DNA of 16,404 nucleotides from RPQJ01 sp963714645 (GTDB lineage Bacteria > Pseudomonadota > Gammaproteobacteria > Steroidobacterales > Steroidobacteraceae), in the NCBI GenBank assembly GCA_963714645.1, contig CAVQQX010000045.1, positions 1 to 16,404 of the forward strand, written 5' to 3'. The notes below the pieces were generated by a model. It ran no database searches. It saw only the letters and a program-made list of their open reading frames with translations, and was not told where the DNA came from. Every line of letters begins with the position of its first letter. Within the stretch, counting starts at the first letter, position 1. Both the position numbers and the translations under genes were made by a program. Below are positions 7,697 through 14,712 of the stretch, piece by piece.

Positions 7697-8197
7697 ATGA
7701 GAGTCGGTACGGGCTTCGACGTGCACGCGTTCGGGCCGGGCGATCACGTCGTGCTGGGGGGAGTGCGCATATCGCACGACCGCGGCATCGTCGCGCATTC
7801 CGACGGCGACGTGGTCCTTCACGCACTCTGCGACGCCCTGCTCGGCGCAATGTGCCTCGGCGACATCGGCGAGCACTTCCCCGACACCGACCCGCGCTGG
7901 AAGGGAGCAGACAGCCGCACGTTCCTGCGGCGCTGCAACGTGCTGCTGCGCGAGCACGGCTGGCGCTTCGTCAATGCCGACGTGACGGTCGTCGCGCAGT
8001 CGCCAAGAATCGGTCCACACCGCGACCAGATGCGCCGGAACATCGCCGGCGACCTCGAGGCAGGCGTCGACAGGATCAACGTCAAGGCGACGACGACCGA
8101 GCGGCTCGGTGCGCTCGGCCGGGCGGAGGGACTCGCCTGCCAGGCCGTGGTCCTGCTCGCGTACGGAACGAACGCGCACCTTCAGGGCAACCATTGA
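7697..8197 (+). CDS. ispF: 2-C-methyl-D-erythritol 2,4-cyclodiphosphate synthase
   Basis: IspF cyclises CDP-methylerythritol 2-phosphate to MEcPP, releasing CMP, two steps after IspD in the MEP pathway. The 166-residue protein has the metal ligands Asp8 and His10 in G-T-G-F-D-V-H and His42 in V-L-H-A-L-C-D. It also has A-H-S-D-G-D, G-D-I-G-E-H-F-P-D-T-D and the C-terminal K-A-T-T-T-E-R-L-G. The reading frame is open upstream, but the ATG at 7697 gives the canonical M-R-V-G-T-G-F-D-V-H start and is preceded by a good ribosome binding site, GGGGAGG (7679–7685), 11 bases away. The TGA stop at 8195–8197 overlaps the TTG start of truD. Confidence 0.98.
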   Translation: MRVGTGFDVHAFGPGDHVVLGGVRISHDRGIVAHSDGDVVLHALCDALLGAMCLGDIGEHFPDTDPRWKGADSRTFLRRCNVLLREHGWRFVNADVTVVAQSPRIGPHRDQMRRNIAGDLEAGVDRINVKATTTERLGALGRAEGLACQAVVLLAYGTNAHLQGNH

Positions 8198-9276
8198 ACG
8201 GCGACCCTCCGATCACGTTCGAGTCGCGGGCGCAGGTTCCGTGCGCGTTCGGTCCGCCGCCGGCGACGGGACAGCTGCGCGCAGCGCCCGAAGACTTCCG
8301 CGTCGAGGAGCAACTGGGCTTTGCTGCTGACGGCGTCGGCGGTCACGCACTCGTCACGGTCGAGAAACGCGAATCGAACACGGGCTGGGTTGCCGCCCGG
8401 CTTGCCCGTCATGCAGGCGTGCCGGTGCGGGAAATCGGGTTCAGCGGCCGCAAGGACCGGCATGCCGTGACGCGGCAGGCGTTCTCCGTGCCGCTCGCTG
8501 CGAACGTCGATCCGGCGACCCTGCGCGAGTGGAACGGCACGGGATATACGGTGCTCGACGTCCTCCGGCACGGTCGCAAGCTTCGACCCGGCTCGCATCG
8601 CGCCAATGCTTTCGAGCTGCGCGTGCGGCGTCTCCTCGGCGCGCGCGAGTTGATCGAGGCGCGCCTGCACGCAATCGCGCAGCACGGCGTGCCCAATTAC
8701 TTCGGCCCGCAGCGTTTCGGCCGCGCAGGCACCAATCTCGCGCGCGCACTCGCCTGGTCACGCGATCCGGCCGCCGCGCCGCGCGACAGGACGCAGCGTG
8801 GCTTCGCACTCTCGGCAGCCCGCAGCCAGCTGTTCAACGCCGTGCTGGCAGAGCGTGTGCGACGCGGCGACTGGAACCGCCCCTTGCCGGGCGAAGCGGT
8901 GATGCTGGACGGCAAGCGGAGCTTTTTCGCCGCGCCGGTCGTCGAGGCTGCGCTGCTCGAGCGCTGCCTGGCGATGGACGTGCATCCGAGCGGTCCGCTG
9001 CCGGGGCGAGGCGCCGTGCCGGCCACGGCGGCCGCGCTCGAGGTCGAACAGGGCGCGCTCGCGGGCCACGAACCGACGGTCGAACTGCTTGCGCACGCAG
9101 GACTCGAGCACGAGCGCCGTGCGCTACGACTGCCGGTCCGTGAGCTGTCCTGGGAATTCGAGGATGACGCGACGCTCGTCGTCCGGTTCACGCTCCCGCG
9201 CGGTACGTTCGCGACCGCCGTGCTGCATGAACTGCTCGCGGATGCCTGGGAGGCCGCCGCCGAGAACGACGAGTGA
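8194..9276 (+). CDS. truD: tRNA pseudouridine(13) synthase
   Basis: TruD converts U13 of tRNA-Glu and some other tRNAs to pseudouridine. The frame lacks an ATG near the expected N-terminus. The TTG at 8194, overlapping the ispF stop as TTGA and preceded by AGGG at 8184–8187, gives a 360-residue protein, near the E. coli length (349). Key motifs are D-F-R-V-E-E (34–39), the catalytic loop G-R-K-D-R-H-A-V-T-R-Q with Asp88 as the likely nucleophile, V-P-N-Y-F-G-P-Q-R-F-G, and the TRUD insertion domain followed by L-P-R-G-T-F-A-T-A-V-L-H-E-L at the end. The gene order ispD–ispF–truD–surE–pcm is typical. The TGA stop lies just before a palindromic repeat. Confidence 0.96.
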   Translation: MNGDPPITFESRAQVPCAFGPPPATGQLRAAPEDFRVEEQLGFAADGVGGHALVTVEKRESNTGWVAARLARHAGVPVREIGFSGRKDRHAVTRQAFSVPLAANVDPATLREWNGTGYTVLDVLRHGRKLRPGSHRANAFELRVRRLLGARELIEARLHAIAQHGVPNYFGPQRFGRAGTNLARALAWSRDPAAAPRDRTQRGFALSAARSQLFNAVLAERVRRGDWNRPLPGEAVMLDGKRSFFAAPVVEAALLERCLAMDVHPSGPLPGRGAVPATAAALEVEQGALAGHEPTVELLAHAGLEHERRALRLPVRELSWEFEDDATLVVRFTLPRGTFATAVLHELLADAWEAAAENDE

Positions 9277-9280
9277 TAGG

Positions 9281-9328
9281 CCTCACCTCTCCCGCTTGCG
9301 GGAGAGGTCGGCCGCAGGGCGGGTGAGG
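9281..9328. repeat. Nested palindromic (REP-like) element between truD and smr
   Basis: The inner hairpin has 10-bp perfect arms, CCTCTCCCGC (9286–9295) and GCGGGAGAGG (9298–9307), around a TT loop. Outer arms CCTCACC (9281–9287) and GGTGAGG (9322–9328) enclose it, and a small GCC/GGC stem (9311–9320) completes a cloverleaf shape. From memory, very similar CCTCACC…CTCTCCCGCTTGCGGGAGAG…GGTGAGG sequences recur in intergenic regions of many GC-rich proteobacteria. I see only one copy here. It sits between convergent genes and could act as a bidirectional RNA 3'-end stabiliser. It also encodes the C-terminus of the minus-strand Smr protein. Confidence 0.8.
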
Positions 9329-9876
9329 TCCGTGAGCAATACGTAGACCGCACCGGTCCCGCCGTCCGCGGGTCGCGCACTCGCGAACGCGAGTACGTTC
9401 TCGCTCCGCCGCAGCCAGTGATCGACGAAGTGCCTGATCACGGGACCGCCCGGGCCCGAGCGCAGTCCCTTGCCGTGGATGACGCGGACGCACCGCAATC
9501 CCTGCAGCACGCTTTCGTTCACGAATTCCCGGAGCGCGGCATGCGCCGCCTCGCGCCCGAGGCCGTGCAGGTCGATCTCGGCTTCGATCGCGAATCGTCC
9601 GCGCTGCAGCTTGCGCAGCACGCCCTCACGCACCGCCGGCCGTCGGAAGGAGACGGGACCGCCCGGTCCGGGCGCGGCAGGATCGGGCGGCGCGTCCAGG
9701 CTCTCGCGCAACACCTCGGCGCGCGTCGTCCGCGTGAATCGCGCCCTGGCCTCCGGCCGTGGCGGTGCGGCCACCCGCGAACGGGCCGTCAGCGGTCGCA
9801 CGCCCGCGACCGCGCGCCGGAAGGCCGCGCGATCCGGGTCTTCGTCGTCGTCATCCTGGCCGTGAGTCGGGTCCAT
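9283..9876 (-). CDS. Smr/MutS2 C-terminal domain protein
   Basis: The 197-residue product has an acidic, disordered-looking N-terminal region (D-D-D-D-E-D near 8–13), then proline- and arginine-rich sequence, and a C-terminal Smr domain from about residue 97. The two signature motifs are D-L-H-G (102–105) and H-G-K-G (134–137), followed by V-I-R-H-F-V-D-H-W-L and G-A-V-Y-V-L-L. Stand-alone Smr proteins are implicated in nucleic-acid nicking and, for E. coli SmrB, in cleaving mRNA at collided ribosomes; which role applies here is unknown. The ATG at 9876 is chosen over the longer open frame into surE because it starts just after a promoter-like region. The last 14 residues (184–197) and the stop come from the palindromic repeat. 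The gene is transcribed against its neighbours. Confidence 0.9.
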   Translation of the reverse strand: MDPTHGQDDDDEDPDRAAFRRAVAGVRPLTARSRVAAPPRPEARARFTRTTRAEVLRESLDAPPDPAAPGPGGPVSFRRPAVREGVLRKLQRGRFAIEAEIDLHGLGREAAHAALREFVNESVLQGLRCVRVIHGKGLRSGPGGPVIRHFVDHWLRRSENVLAFASARPADGGTGAVYVLLTDLTRPAADLSRKRER

Positions 9877-9901
9877 GTCTGCGCTCCGTCGATCGGTTCG
9901 C

Positions 9902-9951
9902 TTCCGGCGATGCGCGGGATTCCAGTATAGTGGCGGTGCGTTCGTGGCCAA
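9902..9951. promoter_or_regulatory. Overlapping divergent promoters for smr and surE
   Basis: On the minus strand, TTGGCC (9951–9946, 4 of 6 to TTGACA) is 16 bases from TATACT (9929–9924, 5 of 6 to TATAAT), 47 bases before the smr ATG. On the plus strand, TATAGT (9926–9931, 5 of 6) lies 65 bases before the surE start, with a poor TTCCGG (9902–9907) 18 bases upstream. The two -10 boxes share bases 9926–9929, so the two promoters would compete. The remaining divergent spacer (9877–9996) shows nothing else clear. Confidence 0.5.
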
Positions 9952-9996
9952 CCCCGCCACTGCTGGGGCCCTCATAACGATACGGTCCCGCGCACC

Positions 9997-10755
9997 TTGA
10001 GAATCCTCGTTTCGAATGACGACGGCTACCGCGCCGAAGGCCTGCAGCACCTCGTCGACGCGCTGCTGCCGCTCGCCGAAGTGACGGTGGTCGCGCCGGA
10101 TCGCAATCGCAGCGGCGCCAGCAACTCGCTCACGCTCGATGTGCCGCTGCGTGTCTTCGAATACGGCGAGCGCAGGCATTACGTCAACGGCACGCCGACC
10201 GACTGCGTGCACCTCGCGATCTCCGGCCTGTTCGCGGACGAGCTCGAGCACGACATGGTCGTCTCGGGCATCAACGACGGTGCCAACCTCGGCGACGACG
10301 TGCTGTATTCGGGAACGGTCGCGGCCGCGATCGAAGGCCGGTTCCTCGGCCTGCCCGCGATCGCGATCTCGCTGGTCGTGCGCGAAGGCCGGCACTTCGC
10401 GACCGGCGCGCGCGTGGCCGCGGAGCTGCTGATGCGGTTGCAGCGTTCGCCGCTGCACGCGTCGATGATCCTGAACGTCAACGTGCCCGACCTGCCGTAC
10501 GAGCGGCTGCGCGGCTACCGCGCGACGCGGCTCGGCCACCGCCACCGGTCCGAACCGGTCCTGCGCATGGCCGACCCGCGCGGACGCCCGGTGTACTGGG
10601 TCGGCCCCGCCGGCGAAGGCTCCGATGCGGGCGAGGGCACCGACTTCCACGCCGTCGCGCAGGGCTACGTCTCGGTGACGCCGCTGCAGGTCGACCTGAC
10701 CCGGCACCTCGCGCTCGAGGAGATCGGCGCGTGGCTCGACGGCAGGACCGAGTAG
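9997..10755 (+). CDS. surE: 5'/3'-nucleotidase SurE
   Basis: SurE is a metal-dependent phosphatase acting on nucleoside monophosphates and short polyphosphates; it is linked to stationary-phase survival. The 252-residue protein starts with TTG at 9997, which gives the canonical M-R-I-L-V-S-N-D-D-G-Y N-terminus. Likely metal ligands are Asp8 and Asp9, Ser39 in R-S-G-A-S-N-S and Asn93 in S-G-I-N-D-G-A-N. N-G-T-P-T-D-C-V and Y-S-G-T-V-A-A-A-I-E-G are also present, and the C-terminus ends with the usual S-V-T-P-L-Q-V-D-L-T. No strong Shine-Dalgarno sequence precedes the start. The TAG stop is 5 bases before the chosen pcm start, so the pair should form one transcript from the promoter at about 9926. 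Confidence 0.97.
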   Translation: MRILVSNDDGYRAEGLQHLVDALLPLAEVTVVAPDRNRSGASNSLTLDVPLRVFEYGERRHYVNGTPTDCVHLAISGLFADELEHDMVVSGINDGANLGDDVLYSGTVAAAIEGRFLGLPAIAISLVVREGRHFATGARVAAELLMRLQRSPLHASMILNVNVPDLPYERLRGYRATRLGHRHRSEPVLRMADPRGRPVYWVGPAGEGSDAGEGTDFHAVAQGYVSVTPLQVDLTRHLALEEIGAWLDGRTE

Positions 10756-10760
10756 GCACC

Positions 10761-11426
10761 GTGGTCGACCGCACCCGTCACAGCGGCATCGGCATGACCT
10801 CGGCGCGTACGCGCGAGCGGCTGGTGACGCGGCTGCGCGAGCAGGGCATCACCGACCCGGCCGTGCTCGAACGCATCCGCAGCGTGCCGCGGCACCTGTT
10901 CGTCGACGAGGCACTCGCGAGCCGCGCCTACGAGGACACCGCGCTGCCGATCGGTCACGGCCAGACCATCTCCCAGCCCTACATCGTCGCGCGCATGACG
11001 CAGTCGCTGCTCGAGGCGGGAGGTCCGCGCAAGGTGCTCGAAGTCGGGACGGGTTGCGGCTACCAGACGGCGATCCTGGCGCCGCTCGTCACCACGCTCT
11101 ACGGCATCGAGCGGATCGCGGCGCTGCAGCAGCGTGCACGCCAGGTGCTGCGCGACCTGCGCATCGGCAACGTGCACATGAAGCACGGCGACGGTTTCGA
11201 GGGCTGGGCCGCATACGCGCCCTACGACGGAATCATCGTCGCCGCCGCGGCTTATTCGGTGCCGACCGCTCTGGTCGACCAGCTCGCGGACGGCGGGCGG
11301 CTGGTGATCCCGGTGGGAACCGACCGCGAGCAACAGCTGCTGCGCCTCACGCGGCGCGGTGACCGCATCGAGAAGGAAATGCTGGGCGCGGTCACCTTCG
11401 TGCCGCTGCTGCAGGGCCTCTCCTGA
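10761..11426 (+). CDS. pcm: Protein-L-isoaspartate O-methyltransferase
   Basis: Pcm uses S-adenosylmethionine to methylate abnormal L-isoaspartyl residues, starting repair of aged proteins. From the GTG at 10761 it is 221 residues. Visible motifs are the substrate loop G-Q-T-I-S-Q-P (67–73), SAM motif I V-L-E-V-G-T-G-C-G-Y (92–101), Y-D-G-I-I-V-A-A-A-A, and G-G-R-L-V-I-P-V-G near the end. I chose the GTG because homologues often read S-G-I-G-M-T-S-x-R-T-R-x-R-L, which begins upstream of the internal ATG at 10794; that ATG (210 residues) and a GTG at 10731 inside surE remain alternatives. The stop is only 4 bases from the stop of the convergent minus-strand gene. Confidence 0.95.
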   Translation: MVDRTRHSGIGMTSARTRERLVTRLREQGITDPAVLERIRSVPRHLFVDEALASRAYEDTALPIGHGQTISQPYIVARMTQSLLEAGGPRKVLEVGTGCGYQTAILAPLVTTLYGIERIAALQQRARQVLRDLRIGNVHMKHGDGFEGWAAYAPYDGIIVAAAAYSVPTALVDQLADGGRLVIPVGTDREQQLLRLTRRGDRIEKEMLGAVTFVPLLQGLS

Positions 11427-11430
11427 GGCG

Positions 11431-11799
11431 TCAGACGATCAGGGCGGCGGCGACCGGGCGGCTTTCGGCGACCAGCACGTTGAAGGTGCGGCAGGCGGCG
11501 GAGGTATCCATGACTTCGACGCCGATGCGCTGCTCGTACAGCAGTCGCAGCACCTCCGGCGAGGGGAACTGCTGCCGCACACCCGTGCCGATCAGCACGA
11601 CTTCGGGCGCGAGGCCGAGCAGCGGCTCGAGGTCGGCCGGCGCGATGTCCTCGGCCCGCGTCGGACGCCAGTCTGCGAGCAGCGCCGTCGCGGTCACGAT
11701 CGCACTCGAGGCGAGCGTATGATCCCCGACCTGCAGTCGTCCGGGGGTATAGCCGCGGATGAAGTTCACGTCACCGGGGTCGTCCAGATGGAATTTCAT
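11431..11799 (-). CDS. Mth938-like domain protein
   Basis: The 122-residue protein belongs to the Mth938-like (DUF498, NDUFAF3-related) family. The signs are V-V-L-I-G-T-G-V-R-Q-Q-F-P (67–79) and the C-terminal G-V-E-V-M-D-T-S-A-A-C-R-T-F-N-V-L (93–109), both highly conserved. The eukaryotic relative NDUFAF3 assists complex I assembly; bacterial members have no settled function, so none is assigned. The ATG at 11799 gives the usual M-K-F-H-L-D start and follows a GGTGG stretch on the minus strand. A longer frame to 11931 exists but its extra N-terminus is low-complexity and unlikely. It converges on pcm and diverges from the rpfE-type gene. Confidence 0.9.
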   Translation of the reverse strand: MKFHLDDPGDVNFIRGYTPGRLQVGDHTLASSAIVTATALLADWRPTRAEDIAPADLEPLLGLAPEVVLIGTGVRQQFPSPEVLRLLYEQRIGVEVMDTSAACRTFNVLVAESRPVAAALIV

Positions 11800-11867
11800 G
11801 TGACCACCATACTGCATGTGTCGCATCCGGTCCGGGTGTCGTGGGGTGTCGCCGGCGGGATGCGGGC
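11800..11867. promoter_or_regulatory. Divergent spacer between the Mth938-like and rpfE-type genes
   Basis: This 68-base region must carry the start signals of two divergent genes. Reading minus, TATGGT (11811–11806) resembles a -10 box but is only about 6 bases from the ATG. Reading plus, CATACT (11808–11813) matches 4 of 6 -10 positions. Neither has a good -35. The GGCGGGA at 11854–11860 may serve as the ribosome binding site for the gene at 11868. Promoter activity is inferred from layout rather than from clear motifs. Confidence 0.25.
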
Positions 11868-12875
11868 ATGAGCGGCAATCGCCGCCTGCGCATCGCCCTG
11901 CCATGGCTGCACGACGCGATCGTCGAGGCACGCACCGAGGGCACGATGCCGCCGATGTCGGCGTGGTGCTGGCTCGCCGGGCGCGGCGATGCGATGGAGG
12001 CGCCGGCGGGCGATTTCCGTGACTGGCTGCTCGGTGCCGTCGATGCTTCGGCAGCGGCGGAGCTCGAGCGCTGGCCGGCTGGACCGTGCCTCGCGGCTGC
12101 CGCCGGCGCCGGCCCCGATGCGACTCCCGGCTGGGCCGTCGCCCAGCCGGTCCACTTGGCCGCGGGGCTGGACCACCTGAGACTGGCTCCGCTGGCGGAT
12201 GCGTGCCCGTCGCCCGTGGAAGTCGAACAGCTCGCCGGGACCTTGCGCGCGCATTTCGTGCGCGACGAATTCGACCTGGTCGGGCACCTCGAAGGGGCGT
12301 GGCTGGTGCGGTGCCCCCGCCGGCTGCAATGCCAGACCGCCGACCCCGCAGCCCTGGTCGGTCGCAACATCCACGACCACATGCCTGCGGGGCCGGACGG
12401 GGCGCACGTCCGCAGCCTCATGAACGAAGTGCAGATGGTGCTGCACGACCACCCCGTCAACCAGCGCCGAGCGAGCACGCGCGCGCTGCCGATCAACGCG
12501 CTCTGGCTGTGGGGTTTCGGTACTTTTACCGCGCCGCCGCCACCGCTGTTCGCGACATCGCCGTGGAGACTGCAGAGCGACGATCTCTGGCTGCGCGCGT
12601 TCTGGCGTACGCATGGCGGCAAGGAGCGCGCGCTGGGCGAGGCCGGCGAGGCGGCCGAGACGAATGCGCTGGTCGCGATGCTGCAGCCGCCGACCACGGA
12701 TGCCGGCGAAGCGCTCGCGGAAGTCGACAGCAGCCTGTTCTCACGCCTGCGCCATGCCGTGCAGGGTGGCGACCCGCGCAGCCTCGAAGTGCACGACGGG
12801 CGCCGGGTCCATGCGCTCGACCTGCGCTCGCGCTATCGCATCTGGCGTCGACCCGCCGTCGCCTCGAGCCTGTGA
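11868..12875 (+). CDS. RpfE-type conserved protein, function unknown
   Basis: The 335-residue protein resembles the family annotated in Xanthomonas as RpfE, encoded beside recJ in the rpf (diffusible-signal) region and sometimes mislabelled a phosphoglycerate mutase. Conserved-looking blocks are W-A-V-A-Q-P-V-H-L (89–97) followed by D-H-L-R-L, G-R-N-I-H-D-H-M-P-A-G (165–175), N-E-V-Q-M-V-L-H-D-H-P-V-N (186–198) and N-A-L-W-L-W-G-F-G (210–218). The many His, Asp and Asn residues in these blocks suggest a metal or phosphate site, but this is inference. No signal peptide or membrane segment is apparent. The ATG at 11868 is preceded by GGCGGGA. Its TGA overlaps the recJ GTG (GTGA at 12872–12875), so the two are probably translationally coupled. 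I assign no function. Confidence 0.85.
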   Translation: MSGNRRLRIALPWLHDAIVEARTEGTMPPMSAWCWLAGRGDAMEAPAGDFRDWLLGAVDASAAAELERWPAGPCLAAAAGAGPDATPGWAVAQPVHLAAGLDHLRLAPLADACPSPVEVEQLAGTLRAHFVRDEFDLVGHLEGAWLVRCPRRLQCQTADPAALVGRNIHDHMPAGPDGAHVRSLMNEVQMVLHDHPVNQRRASTRALPINALWLWGFGTFTAPPPPLFATSPWRLQSDDLWLRAFWRTHGGKERALGEAGEAAETNALVAMLQPPTTDAGEALAEVDSSLFSRLRHAVQGGDPRSLEVHDGRRVHALDLRSRYRIWRRPAVASSL

Positions 12876-14626
12876 CACCGTCGGGCCCGCGCCGCATCGT
12901 GCGCCGCGTGGCGCATCCGGAAGTGATCGCCGCTTTGCCCTCGACCCTGCATCCGGTGCTGCGGCGCGTGTACGGCGCACGCGCGGTGACGGGCCCGGAC
13001 GATCTCGCCTTGCGGCTCGACCGCATGCTGCCGGTCGGCACGCTCGACGGCGTCGAGGCGGCCGCCGAACTGCTGGTCGACTGTCAGCGGCGCGGCGCGC
13101 GCGTGCTGGTCGTGGGCGACTTCGATGCGGATGGAGCCACCAGCACGGCGCTCGTGTTGCGCCAGCTGGCGCGCCTCGGCTTCGTCGCCCCTGATTTCCT
13201 CGTTCCGGACCGGTTCCGGTTCGGCTATGGCCTCACGCCTGCGATCGTGCAGGTCGCGGCCGAACGGCGGCCGGACCTCATCGTCACGGTCGACAACGGC
13301 ATCGCCTCGGTCGACGGGGTGGCGGAGGCGCGTCGTCTCGGCATCGACGTCCTCGTCACGGACCATCACCTGCCCGGGCGCGAGTTGCCGCAGGCGGCGG
13401 CCATCGTCAACCCGAACGCGCCCGGCAGTCGCTTTGCGTCCGCTGCCCTCGCGGGCGTAGGCGTGGCGTTCTACGTGATGGCCGCATTGACCCACGCGTT
13501 GCGGCGTCACGGACGCCTCGCCGACGAAGCCGGCGCAAGCCCGGCGCGATGGCTCGACCTCGTCGCGCTCGGCACGGTGGCCGACGTCGTGCCGCTCGAC
13601 CGGAACAATCGCGTGCTGGTCGCGCAGGGTCTCGAACGCATCCGTCGCGGGCATTGCGTTCCCGGCCTGCGCGCGTTGCTCGAAGGCGCGGGGTGCACGC
13701 TGGCCCGCGCGGGTGCGCAGGACCTCGCATTCCAGGCCGGGCCGAGGCTGAACGCCGCGGGACGGCTGGACGACATGAGCCGCGGCATCCGCTGCCTGCT
13801 CGCCGACGACCCCGTCGAAGCCCGGGCACTCGCCGCGGACCTGGCGCGGCTCAATTCCGATCGCCGCGAGCTCGAGGCCCGGATGCAGGCGGACGCCGGG
13901 GCGCTGGTCGACGCGCGGCTCGATGCGTTCGGCCACGCCGCGCTGCCCGCGGGGCTGTGCGTTTTCGACGAGGGATGGCACCAGGGCGTCGTCGGCCTGG
14001 TCGCGTCGCGACTCAAGGAGCGGCTCAATCGGCCCGTCGTCGCCTTTGCGCGTGGCGATCCCGGCTGGATCAAGGGCTCGGCGCGCTCCGTGGCGGGCAT
14101 CCACGTTCGCGACGTCCTCGATGCCGTCGCGACGCGTCGGCCCGGCCTGCTCGAGCGGTTCGGCGGGCACGCGATGGCGGCCGGCATGACGCTGCTCGAG
14201 GCTGACCTGCCCGCTTTCGAGCGTGAGTTCGCCGACGAAGTGGCGCGCCGTCTCGAGGAGGGCACGCTCGACGGGCACCTGCAGACCGACGGCGAACTGC
14301 TGCCGGGCGAGCTCAACCTCGCGACCGCCGAATCCCTGCGGCACGGCGGGCCCTGGGGCTGCGGATTCCCTGAGCCGGCGTTCGACGGCCGGTTCGAGGT
14401 GATCGAGGCGCGCGTCGTCGGCGAGCGGCACCTGAAACTGCGCGTGCGGGCCGGCTCGGGCGAGGTGGCGGACGCGATCGCATTCCGTCATTTCGAGTCG
14501 CAGGCCGCACCGGTCGTGCGGCCGCAGCAGCGTGTGGAGCTCGTCTACCGGTTGACGGTCGACGAGTACGCAGGAACGCCGCGGCTGCAGCTTGTCGCGG
14601 ACCAGGTGGCGCCACTGGGGCCTTGA
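12872..14626 (+). CDS. recJ: Single-stranded-DNA-specific exonuclease RecJ
   Basis: RecJ is a 5'-to-3' exonuclease on single-stranded DNA used in RecFOR recombination, mismatch repair and base excision repair. The 584-residue length is close to E. coli RecJ (577). DHH-family motifs appear in order: V-V-G-D-F-D-A-D-G-A-T-S (80–91), V-D-N-G-I-A-S (140–146), V-T-D-H-H-L-P-G (162–169) and L-G-T-V-A-D-V-V-P-L (233–242). P-R-L-N-A-A-G-R-L-D follows at 291–300, and the DHHA1 domain has G-G-H-A-M-A-A-G-M (431–439). A C-terminal OB-like domain completes it. The GTG start overlaps the upstream stop and gives the family's usual S-G-P-R-R-I-V-R-R lead-in. The 86-base gap before prfB contains a weak TAGACT (14668–14673) without a good -35. 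Confidence 0.97.
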   Translation: MTPSGPRRIVRRVAHPEVIAALPSTLHPVLRRVYGARAVTGPDDLALRLDRMLPVGTLDGVEAAAELLVDCQRRGARVLVVGDFDADGATSTALVLRQLARLGFVAPDFLVPDRFRFGYGLTPAIVQVAAERRPDLIVTVDNGIASVDGVAEARRLGIDVLVTDHHLPGRELPQAAAIVNPNAPGSRFASAALAGVGVAFYVMAALTHALRRHGRLADEAGASPARWLDLVALGTVADVVPLDRNNRVLVAQGLERIRRGHCVPGLRALLEGAGCTLARAGAQDLAFQAGPRLNAAGRLDDMSRGIRCLLADDPVEARALAADLARLNSDRRELEARMQADAGALVDARLDAFGHAALPAGLCVFDEGWHQGVVGLVASRLKERLNRPVVAFARGDPGWIKGSARSVAGIHVRDVLDAVATRRPGLLERFGGHAMAAGMTLLEADLPAFEREFADEVARRLEEGTLDGHLQTDGELLPGELNLATAESLRHGGPWGCGFPEPAFDGRFEVIEARVVGERHLKLRVRAGSGEVADAIAFRHFESQAAPVVRPQQRVELVYRLTVDEYAGTPRLQLVADQVAPLGP

Positions 14627-14712
14627 GCGGACGCGGCGCGTCCCCGCGGCCGGTGGCGACGGAATGTTAGACTTCGCCGTTCTGCCCGTGGCCACCCTCG
14701 ACGACACGCCGC

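Noticed and set aside
9281..9328. Rho-independent terminator for truD
   Set aside because: The hairpin is strong but no T-run follows on either strand, so it is described as a REP-like repeat instead.
9418..9930. Plus-strand open frame across the Smr gene
   Set aside because: The minus strand encodes the intact Smr motifs D-L-H-G and H-G-K-G here; the plus frame has none.
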